A stretch of DNA of 64,000 nt, from contig NZ_CTDZ01000009.1 of the NCBI RefSeq assembly GCF_001375555.1, positions 1,419,758 through 1,483,757 of the forward strand. The letters are read 5' to 3'. Every line of letters starts with the position of its first letter. The stretch's first letter is position 1. A program made the position numbers and the translations under genes. Under the pieces are notes generated by a model. It searched no databases, was not told the DNA's origin, and was given only the letters and a program-made list of their open reading frames with translations. This stretch comes from Numidum massiliense (GTDB lineage: Bacteria > Bacillota > Bacilli > Thermoactinomycetales > Novibacillaceae). Below, in pieces: positions 24,326-31,114 of this stretch.

Positions 24326-24343
24326 AAGCAAGTCGTGTGCCAA
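24326..24343 (-). promoter_or_regulatory. sigma-54 (-24/-12) promoter of the tatA-molybdoenzyme operon
   Basis: On the minus strand TTGGCAC (24343-24337), five bases, then TTGCTT (24331-24326) fits the sigma-54 consensus TGGCAC-N5-TTGCW exactly. The GG and GC pairs are 12 bases apart, as required. Transcription would start near 24316, 36 bases before the tatA ATG. No competing sigma-A promoter was found. Confidence 0.8.
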
Positions 24344-24406
24344 GTGCTAAAACAGCTGTATACGCAATGTGTTAGCGCTTTATAACATCCTCGCGATGCC
24401 CCACCC

Positions 24407-24442
24407 TGACAAAATGTCACAGTGCGGTATGACATAATGGCG
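24407..24442. promoter_or_regulatory. putative upstream activator sites of the sigma-54 promoter
   Basis: TGACA-AAA-TGTCA (24407-24419) is a palindrome centred about 97 bases upstream of the predicted start. A partial copy, TGACATAATGGCG (24430-24442), starts 23 bp further up, about two helical turns. Position and pairing suit binding of an NtrC-type activator. Confidence 0.5.
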
Positions 24443-24600
24443 TATGGACAACTTCCGTTGTTTACGATAGATGGACATAAGGATGTGTACGGGGAAGGGA
24501 TGCCTTTCACGCAAGATGTGTTGGTAAATGCGTCGGAAAATGGTAAAATGAAAGGAATGATGCTACAAGTTAAACAACGTCGCGATTGGAGGTTGAAACG

Positions 24601-27462
24601 ATGAGCGAATCTGACCGGATCGCAAACATCGAAAAACAGTTGTCAGCGATCCGCCAAGATCAAGCAGAAATTGTCAATGCGATCAAAGGGTTAGAACAAT
24701 TTGTTCGCGCAGCGGTTGCCCAAGGGAAAAGCAGTGGCGCCGTGCCTAACCGTAGCATACCGCTGTCGTCCCCCGGCCAGCAGTCGCCTGTCGACGCGGT
24801 ACGGGGACAGCCAGTTGTTCCGCCGCACAGACACGCAGACGATACGCATCCGATCCCGCCGCACGGACAAGCAGGCGATGCGAGAGACGGGCATCCAACC
24901 CCGCCACATAGGCAGCCGGGCGATGCGAGACACCGACATCCGGCTCCGCCACCACGAGAACGACCGGGTGACGTTATGTACGGACATCCAAAACAACCGT
25001 CTCATGAGCGACCAGTAGATAACAGGGACGGAAAACAAGTGGTGCCACCAGGTGGGCAGCCGCATGATCCGAGACGTGAACAGCCAATCGTACCACCACA
25101 AGGTAAACTAGCGGAGCACCAAGGACAACAACCTGTGAAGCCAGGGCAACAGCTTGCTCAACAAAGGCAACATCCCGCACAGCCATCTAAGCGAGATGAA
25201 CGTCATGTGGCAGCGACTGGACAGCAAGTCCAGCACATGCAGAAACGCGAGCAACAGCCTGTACAGCAAGAGCCACCGCAAGCCGTGCAGCAAAGGCAAC
25301 AGGCTATGCAACAAGTGTCATCGACTGCCCAGCAAACCGGACGCGCACAGCAGACGCAACGCGTCACACAACAAAAAGATAAGCCGAAGCAAAACTGGGA
25401 ACAGCGCATCGGTGGAATTTGGCTTAACCGCATCGGCGCGTTTGCCGTCGTCGTCGGACTCGCGTTTTTCCTGAAGTATTCGATCGACCAAAACTGGATC
25501 GGTCCAGTCGGACGTGTCCTAATCGGCATCTTTACGGGTCTTGCGATGAACGGGCTCGGGGAAAAATTGGGCAAACGCTACCCGTTGTACGCGCAAGGGC
25601 TATTCGGCGGCGGAAGCCTTGCACTGTTCTTTTCCGTCTATGCAGCCTACAACTTTTACGGGTTCATCTCCCCACCTTTCGCCTTTATTTTTTTCGTCTT
25701 CATTATGGCGTTCACTGTGTTTATGGCGATTAGACACGATGCGTTACCGATCGGAATTTTAGGGATCGTTGGCGGGTATACGACGCCGTTTCTGATCGGC
25801 GGTTTACAAAACCAAGGGCTGCTGTTCGGCTACTTGATCTTGTTGACACTAGGCGTGTTGGCTGTTTCTATTTACAAAAAGTGGGCTTCATTCGTCCATC
25901 TTAGCTTTGTTTTCAACCAACTGATCATTTTTGTCGTCTATGCAGCGGACTTCTTGTTCGTGTTCTGGAGGGAACGAGGGCCGATCGGATCGCTATTGAC
26001 GTTCGTTACGGTCATTTACGCCCTGTATTGGCTCATCGCGAGCGGGTACAACTTCTTACGGAAGAAAAATGCGTCACTCGGGGACATCGTCTTATCGGTA
26101 GCCAACCCGGCCATGTTCGTCGTGTGGGCGATGTCGTTGTTTGACAGCTCGCCATTTTTGTCCGACTACAAAGGGGTGTTCGCCGCGTTCTTCGGGCTGA
26201 CGTACATCGTGTTCGCCCGTCTAGCAGCGCGCCTACTCCCGAAAGATAAGCGCCTGCGCGAAACGTTTTACGGCATTGCCATCGTCCTGTTTACTATCGC
26301 TCCACCGCTACACTTTGGCGCATGGTTGGCGAAACTGTTCAGCTTTTTAACGGCTGGCACACTAGCGTCACTCATCGTCTGTATGTATAAAAAGCGGCGC
26401 GACTTAGTTATTTTAAGTGCCTATATCACTTTCGTCGTCAACTACTACGCCTTTTTCGCGGTACGGAGCTGGATCACGTTCCACAACCGTTTAGATTTAG
26501 GCACGATGTTCTCTTTCTTAGTCGTCATTTTTGCCGCTTACACTGTCTCCGTAACGGGTTATGGCATTTATAAACAAAAGACGCCCGTTTCTAAAGAAGT
26601 TGTGGTCTTTTCGATATTCAATGCGTTCGCCTTCGTGTTCGGCAGTACGCTGTTACTCGGCGAGACGTTTATGGCCGGTAACAAAGGCATTTGGATCGCC
26701 TTGTGGGCAGTTTTCTACGGCTATCTCGCCTACAGCTGTCACACGCGCCTCCCGCAGGACAAACAACACTTTTATGCACTTGGGGGTACAGCGTTAACCT
26801 TCTTAACCGTCTCTATTCCGATGCAATTTGACGGCGCTGTCATCGGCATTGGTTGGGCGATCGAAGCAGTGGCCCTGCTCCTTATACTATACAAAATTGC
26901 CGATCGGTACTTGGCTAACAGTGCGCTTGGCATTCTAGCCCTTGCGATGTTGACCGCATTCACCTATTTGGTTGAGTTGTATAGGGAAAGTCGCTTCTTT
27001 CTCAATGAGCCGACGTTCCTTTGGTTGGTCGCCTCCGTCGCGCTATATGTGTTTAGTAAAGGCTTAGAACGCGCAAAAGCAAACGTGTACGCGGACTTGA
27101 AAGTCGACATTGTCTTCCTTTTACGGGGAGTGCTCCTGTTTTTCATCTTTATCGGACTGTCGTTCCAAAATAACCACTTCTTTACGCTCAAGACGTTCAA
27201 GGCACTCGTTTCGCCGGAGCAATTGACGCTCAGTGTGATTTGGCTGACGTACGCGTTCATTTTGTTCGTCCTCGGCGTACGCAAACGGCTTAACTATTTG
27301 CGCTACGTCGCCCTCGCACTGTTTGCTCTCGTCATCGTCAAAGCGTTTCTCGTCGACTTGTCCAGTGTCGATACGGTCTTGAAAATCGCGCTATTTTCTT
27401 TGCTTGGCGGTTGTCTATTAATCGTTTCTTTCGTCTACCAGAAGAAGAATGACTCGCTGTAG
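24601..27462 (+). CDS. DUF2339 polytopic membrane protein
   Basis: This is a 953-residue protein. Residues 1-45 form a short coiled coil (IANIEKQLSAIRQDQAEIVNAIKGLE). Residues about 60-270 are a low-complexity cytoplasmic region rich in Pro, His, Gln, Arg and Asp, with repeated PPH.Q.GDAR.GHP and later glutamine-rich stretches. From about residue 285 (IGGIWLNRIGAFAVVVGLAFFLKYS) there follow over twenty hydrophobic helices, matching DUF2339 membrane proteins. Function is unknown; some relatives are linked to cell envelope or transport. ATG 24601 follows GGAGGT. It is a single rightward gene, divergent from the molybdoenzyme operon. Confidence 0.85.
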   Translation: MSESDRIANIEKQLSAIRQDQAEIVNAIKGLEQFVRAAVAQGKSSGAVPNRSIPLSSPGQQSPVDAVRGQPVVPPHRHADDTHPIPPHGQAGDARDGHPTPPHRQPGDARHRHPAPPPRERPGDVMYGHPKQPSHERPVDNRDGKQVVPPGGQPHDPRREQPIVPPQGKLAEHQGQQPVKPGQQLAQQRQHPAQPSKRDERHVAATGQQVQHMQKREQQPVQQEPPQAVQQRQQAMQQVSSTAQQTGRAQQTQRVTQQKDKPKQNWEQRIGGIWLNRIGAFAVVVGLAFFLKYSIDQNWIGPVGRVLIGIFTGLAMNGLGEKLGKRYPLYAQGLFGGGSLALFFSVYAAYNFYGFISPPFAFIFFVFIMAFTVFMAIRHDALPIGILGIVGGYTTPFLIGGLQNQGLLFGYLILLTLGVLAVSIYKKWASFVHLSFVFNQLIIFVVYAADFLFVFWRERGPIGSLLTFVTVIYALYWLIASGYNFLRKKNASLGDIVLSVANPAMFVVWAMSLFDSSPFLSDYKGVFAAFFGLTYIVFARLAARLLPKDKRLRETFYGIAIVLFTIAPPLHFGAWLAKLFSFLTAGTLASLIVCMYKKRRDLVILSAYITFVVNYYAFFAVRSWITFHNRLDLGTMFSFLVVIFAAYTVSVTGYGIYKQKTPVSKEVVVFSIFNAFAFVFGSTLLLGETFMAGNKGIWIALWAVFYGYLAYSCHTRLPQDKQHFYALGGTALTFLTVSIPMQFDGAVIGIGWAIEAVALLLILYKIADRYLANSALGILALAMLTAFTYLVELYRESRFFLNEPTFLWLVASVALYVFSKGLERAKANVYADLKVDIVFLLRGVLLFFIFIGLSFQNNHFFTLKTFKALVSPEQLTLSVIWLTYAFILFVLGVRKRLNYLRYVALALFALVIVKAFLVDLSSVDTVLKIALFSLLGGCLLIVSFVYQKKNDSL

Positions 27463-27515
27463 GGGCAGCCGAGAGGTACGGTGTCCGAAATACAGTGTCT
27501 AATGAGACGATAAAA

Positions 27516-27549
27516 GGAGATACTTGTCTAAAATGCGACAAGTATCTCC
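27516..27549 (-). terminator. strong leftward terminator
   Basis: GGAGATACTTGTC (27516-27528) pairs perfectly with GACAAGTATCTCC (27537-27549). TTTTATCG follows in the leftward direction, whereas the rightward side has no T-run. It therefore served a leftward gene, of which only the remnant at 27528-27716 is left. Confidence 0.7.
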
Positions 27550-27716
27550 CCACTTATGCTAACAGGATGGTTAGCTTCGATCCTTTGGATGTAGTCTTCT
27601 GAATGACCTTTGGCACTAGTCATTAGGCCGCTCCATTTCTTTTTCTCGTTGTGTTTCAAATGTTTCATGAAACCAAACCCGTAGCTGGTCTTCTCGGCAC
27701 CTAGTATGTGTAACAT
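27528..27716 (-). pseudogene. remnant of a leftward gene cut by the insertion sequence
   Basis: A leftward frame ends exactly at a strong terminator whose stem overlaps its stop codon, suggesting a genuine gene end. It reads ...KHLKHNEKKKWSGLMTSAKG, then HSEDYIQRIEANHPVSISGE and ILVAF. The first four codons lie inside the IS end. Rejoining the sequence across the 9-bp target duplication gives an in-frame TAA just upstream, so the gene was already broken or began at the internal ATG at 27668. I do not recognise the family. Confidence 0.4.
27695..27703. repeat. left target-site duplication of the IS
   Basis: CGGCACCTA here is repeated exactly at 29320-29328, directly outside the right end of the element. 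Confidence 0.9.
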
Positions 27717-29319
27717 TTCTCTCGAAGGGTTTTAGCAGGAATTTGGAGGGAGAATATAGAAAAGGAAGACCTAAATAGTACTCCTAACCACCACGAAAGG
27801 AGAGGTCTTCCTTGAAAACCATTATACCAGAAATCGCTACTATCTTGGAACAGTCTACAGATATGTTGTCGTTTTGGGAAAGCTTACGTATTCGCCTGAT
27901 GGAAGTGATGGCTGATCTGTTCGGAGAATTTTTGGAGCAGCTCGATCAGATGATGACGACGCATTACAAGGAAAAATACGGTTGGAAAAGTGAGCGATTG
28001 GACAGCCGGGAGTTCACCAGTTTTTTTGGGACAGTGTCCTATAAACGCCACTTGATGTACGACCGAAACGGAAACGCACATTACCCTGTCGATGAGGCAA
28101 TCGGTTTAAAACGCCGTAAAAGATACAGCCCAGACCTTATGATGCTCGGAGCAGAGTTAGCTGCAGCGCCGGGAATGACCTACCGCCTCGCCTCAGAGGT
28201 CACGCAAAAACTTGCCGGTATAACGATCAGCCATACGACGTTTCAGCGCTTAGTAAAAGAAGCAGGTGAAGCTCAAGCTGTCATGGATGCTGAAAAAAGG
28301 GATCGAATTTTTGAGGATACGGTAATTCCTAACTCTCCGTCCGTTAAGCACTTATATTGCGAAGCAGATGGCTTATACGTCAAAGGGAGAGGCAAAGGAA
28401 TAGAGATCAAAAATATGCTTGCCTATACCGGGTGGGAGCAAAACGGACAGCGTGTCTCGTTAACAGATCGTCACGTCTTTTCTACCGTTGAATCGGTGGA
28501 TGACTTTTGGGAAATAGGTTATGCAGCGATTCGACATCGTTGGGATCTCTCACATACACATGTGGCGACTAATGCGGATGCGGCTTCATGGATCTCTGAG
28601 GAACGCGTTCAAAATACCTTTTCTGAAGCGACATCGGTTGTCCGCCAATTGGATCCTTTTCACGTAAAGAGGAGTATTCGTCGCGGGTTGAGCCGCCAGC
28701 CAAGGCTCATTCCTCAAATTGAAAAGGCAATATCCGAAAAAAATAAGGATAGGTTTAAAGCGGTGATTGATACGGCACAGGGAAATGCAGAGACGGAGCG
28801 AGAGGAAAAGCGTATCGAGAACATGCAGAAGTATCTTGAAGGGCACTGGGAGATCCTCTGCGACTGGCGTGAGGTTAGTCCAGACGTGCCAAAAAATGCT
28901 CGTAGGATGGGATGCATGGAATCGAACCAGAGACGTCTGGCATACCGCATGAAACGTCGTGGCATGTACTGGAGTGAAGAAGGGGCTCAAGCCATCGCCA
29001 AAGTACAACAAGGCGTTACCAATGGGACGTTGAGACAGGCATTATTAACTGTCTGGCCCAACCGCCAAGTGACACAAAAACTAAAACGCCATGCGAGGCG
29101 AATAGGTAAGTCGGATCACATTGGGGTTCAAGTTGGCAGGATCCAAGTAGGTGCCGCATCAGCTTCAAGTGCTATTGGGTATTTGGATAAGGTGGTTAAT
29201 CGCCGTCCTTGAAGAGTTAACTCCTCAAGGGCGGACAACAAGTGAACGTTAGGGAATGACATATTTAGGTCTTTAAATCCTTGATCCTGTAAGGTCGTCG
29301 AGTAAAGCTTGACACATAC
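27704..29319 (+). mobile_element. ISLre2-family insertion sequence, 1616 bp, complete
   Basis: The left end begins GTATGTGTAAC and the right end finishes with the inverse ACACATAC; the two ends match imperfectly over about 36 bases (shared GTATGTGT, TTT, CTCGA, CAGGA blocks). A perfect 9-bp duplication CGGCACCTA flanks both sides. The single long frame inside encodes an intact ISLre2-type transposase. Intact ends, intact frame and a perfect duplication point to a recent, possibly active insertion. Confidence 0.88.
27812..29212 (+). CDS. ISLre2-family transposase (UPF0236)
   Basis: This 466-residue protein matches the ISLre2/UPF0236 transposase family: an N-terminal all-helical region, the YKRHLMYDRNGNAHYPVDEAIGL block, CEADGLYVKGRGKGIEIKNM with acidic residues of a DDE-like core, LDPFHVKRSIRRG and a C-terminal MESNQRRLAYRMKRRGMYWSEEG block with the last acidic residues. 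The frame is uninterrupted. The start, TTG 27812, follows AAAGGAGAGG. Left and right ends of the element lie 108 and 107 bases beyond the frame. Confidence 0.92.
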   Translation: MKTIIPEIATILEQSTDMLSFWESLRIRLMEVMADLFGEFLEQLDQMMTTHYKEKYGWKSERLDSREFTSFFGTVSYKRHLMYDRNGNAHYPVDEAIGLKRRKRYSPDLMMLGAELAAAPGMTYRLASEVTQKLAGITISHTTFQRLVKEAGEAQAVMDAEKRDRIFEDTVIPNSPSVKHLYCEADGLYVKGRGKGIEIKNMLAYTGWEQNGQRVSLTDRHVFSTVESVDDFWEIGYAAIRHRWDLSHTHVATNADAASWISEERVQNTFSEATSVVRQLDPFHVKRSIRRGLSRQPRLIPQIEKAISEKNKDRFKAVIDTAQGNAETEREEKRIENMQKYLEGHWEILCDWREVSPDVPKNARRMGCMESNQRRLAYRMKRRGMYWSEEGAQAIAKVQQGVTNGTLRQALLTVWPNRQVTQKLKRHARRIGKSDHIGVQVGRIQVGAASASSAIGYLDKVVNRRP

Positions 29320-29328
29320 CGGCACCTA
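29320..29328. repeat. right target-site duplication of the IS
   Basis: CGGCACCTA, identical to 27695-27703. Confidence 0.9.
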
Positions 29329-29335
29329 AAATTTA

Positions 29336-29364
29336 TTCAAATCGTATTTTTCTTATGGTATAAT
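29336..29364 (+). promoter_or_regulatory. sigma-A promoter of the zinc-ribbon gene
   Basis: TTCAAA (29336-29341), 17 bases, TATAAT (29359-29364). It lies just outside the IS, so the downstream gene kept its promoter after the insertion. Confidence 0.6.
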
Positions 29365-29404
29365 AAGACGGATTCGCTAATAAAGAGGAAAGGGAGTTGA
29401 TGTT

Positions 29405-29610
29405 ATGACGTGTGGTAATTGTGGTAACGAGTTAATGAAAGCGGATACACTGTGTCCGCAATGCGGACATGCCGTTAATCAAACTGCAATTATTGCAGCA
29501 GAGGAGCAAGTGCCTTCGGATCTGTTACAACAGGAATGCTTGTCTGTTTATGTAGGAGAGAAGTATCCGTACTACGCGAAAAAGTGGACGCGTGCAGAAA
29601 CTAAAAACGG
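29405..29610 (+). pseudogene. zinc-ribbon DUF2628 protein, 3'-truncated
   Basis: ATG 29405 follows AAAGGGAG. Residues 1-25 are a zinc ribbon (CGNCGNEL...CPQCGH), and residues about 45-62 (SVYVGEKYPYYAKKW) are the beginning of a DUF2628-like domain, which should continue for 60 or more residues with membrane helices. Instead the frame runs into the terminator of the convergent regulator at 29609 and stops at 29683 inside that gene's 3' end. The distal part appears deleted, leaving a fusion to the neighbour's terminator. The promoter and ribosome site remain intact, so a short zinc-ribbon peptide may still be made. Confidence 0.6.
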
Positions 29611-29628
29611 GGGATCCCCGGATCCCCC
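29609..29628 (-). terminator. terminator of the sigma-54 activator operon
   Basis: GGGGGATC (29609-29616) pairs with GATCCCCC (29621-29628) around four bases; leftward it is followed by GTTTTTAG. It ends transcription 16 bases past the response regulator stop. Confidence 0.8.
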
Positions 29629-29644
29629 TCACCAACCTTGCATC

Positions 29645-31036
29645 TCATTCCTTCAATTCATACTGCTCGATTTTGCGGTATAAGTTACGCACGCTGACCC
29701 CTAATATTTGCGCTGCCTCCGTCTTGTTCCACTCGGTATGACGCAACACTTGCCGGATGTGCTCCCGCTCGAGCTCAGCTAAGGAACGGTGGGCGTCATT
29801 GGCATCGGCGCCTGCGCCTGCCCCCGCACCTGCGCGCGTGCCAGCAGCTCCTCCGACCGCCTGCTGGGGCAACAAATCGGCAGCTTCGACGGTATCGCCG
29901 CGGGCGAGTAAAAAACCGCGTTCCAACAAATGGAACAGTTCTCGGACGTTACCCGGAAAGTCATACGCTTGCAAGGCGGAAAGGGCACTTGGGGAGATGC
30001 GTTTCCCTTTCCAGCGCGCCTTGTTGGCAACGTAGTAGTCGACGAGTTCCGGAATGTCTTCCTTGCGCTCGCGCAGTGGAGGCACGACGATTTTGATCAC
30101 GTTTAAGCGGTAGTACAAATCTTCGCGGAAGCGCCCGGCCGCCACTTCCTCCGCCATGTTGCGATTCGTCGCTGTGACGACGCGCACGTTGACGTGCCGC
30201 AGTCGTACGTCGCCGACGCGGCGAAACTCGCCAGATTCTAAAAAGCGCAGTAGCTTCACTTGCACCGTAGGTGGCATTTCACCGAGCTCGTCCAAAAACA
30301 ACGTCCCCCCTGAAGCGACCTCCACTAATCCTTTTTTGGCCTGTTGCGCACCAGTAAACGCCCCTTTCACGTGGCCGAACAATTCGCTCTCGAGTAGTTG
30401 TTCTGGCAATGCGCCGGCGTTAACAGTGACGAACGGTTCGTCCTTGCGGTAACTCCAGTAGTGCAGTGCTTTGGCAAACAGTTCTTTGCCCGTACCCGTC
30501 TCTCCTTCGATGGCGATCGGCACGTCACTGTCCGCCACTTGTTTTGTCAATCCTTTAACTTCGCGCATCGGCGCGCTCTCGCCGACGATGTGAAACCCAG
30601 ACTCTTTCGTCTCGATCAGTTGCTTCATATCTTCATTTTTCTCGCGCAGCCGCTTTTTCTCATACGCTTTGCCGATCACAACCTCCAACTCAGACAAGTT
30701 GTACGGTTTCGTCAAGTAATCGTAAGCGCCTAACTTCATCGCCTCGATCGCCGTATCGATTGTGCCGTGCCCCGTGAGCATCAACACTTCCACTTCTGGT
30801 TGCAGCACTTTTGTCTTTTTTAGGAGCTGCATGCCGTCCATTTTTTCGAGGCGAATGTCGTAAATCGCGACATCGAACGTTTCGTTTTTTATGAATGGCA
30901 GCGCTTCTTCCGCTGAAGTGACCCCTTTGGCCTGAAAACCTTTACGGTTGAGGCGTCGCACTAACAACTGCAGTAGATCAAATTCATCGTCGACGATGAG
31001 GATGCGAACATTCTCCGTCTGTCCTTTATCTCCCAT
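29645..31036 (-). CDS. NtrC-family response regulator, sigma-54 activator
   Basis: This is a 463-residue protein. The receiver domain (residues 10-125) has the acidic pair DD16-17 and the phosphoacceptor D60 in VAIYDIRLEKMDG. The AAA+ domain follows with Walker A GETGTGKELFAKAL, the sigma-54 contact loop GAFTGA (GHVKGAFTGAQQ) and Walker B GGTLFLDELGEM. The C-terminus is a Fis-type helix-turn-helix (KTEAAQILGVSVRNLYRKI) after an Ala/Gly-rich linker (AGAGAGAGADAN). It is the third gene of a leftward operon with its kinase and a binding protein. ATG 31036 follows TGGAGGTT. The sigma-54 promoter at 24326-24343 is the only one I found in the window and is its most likely target. Confidence 0.93.
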   Translation of the reverse strand: MGDKGQTENVRILIVDDEFDLLQLLVRRLNRKGFQAKGVTSAEEALPFIKNETFDVAIYDIRLEKMDGMQLLKKTKVLQPEVEVLMLTGHGTIDTAIEAMKLGAYDYLTKPYNLSELEVVIGKAYEKKRLREKNEDMKQLIETKESGFHIVGESAPMREVKGLTKQVADSDVPIAIEGETGTGKELFAKALHYWSYRKDEPFVTVNAGALPEQLLESELFGHVKGAFTGAQQAKKGLVEVASGGTLFLDELGEMPPTVQVKLLRFLESGEFRRVGDVRLRHVNVRVVTATNRNMAEEVAAGRFREDLYYRLNVIKIVVPPLRERKEDIPELVDYYVANKARWKGKRISPSALSALQAYDFPGNVRELFHLLERGFLLARGDTVEAADLLPQQAVGGAAGTRAGAGAGAGADANDAHRSLAELEREHIRQVLRHTEWNKTEAAQILGVSVRNLYRKIEQYELKE

Positions 31037-31114
31037 ATGCGTAACCTCCATCCATTAAGCATCGATCAAGCATCCATCGAGACATCTTGCAGATTAATCG
31101 TCTTCCACCTGAGA

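Noticed and set aside
24407-24419. Palindrome as an Fnr or Rex site
   Set aside because: TGACA-AAA-TGTCA has the wrong half-site spacing for Fnr (TGTGA-N6-TCACA) and Rex; its distance to a sigma-54 promoter fits an activator site better.
24422-24604. 60-codon rightward frame upstream of the DUF2339 gene
   Set aside because: No ribosome binding site, overlaps the activator-site region and the DUF2339 start; composition is not protein-like.
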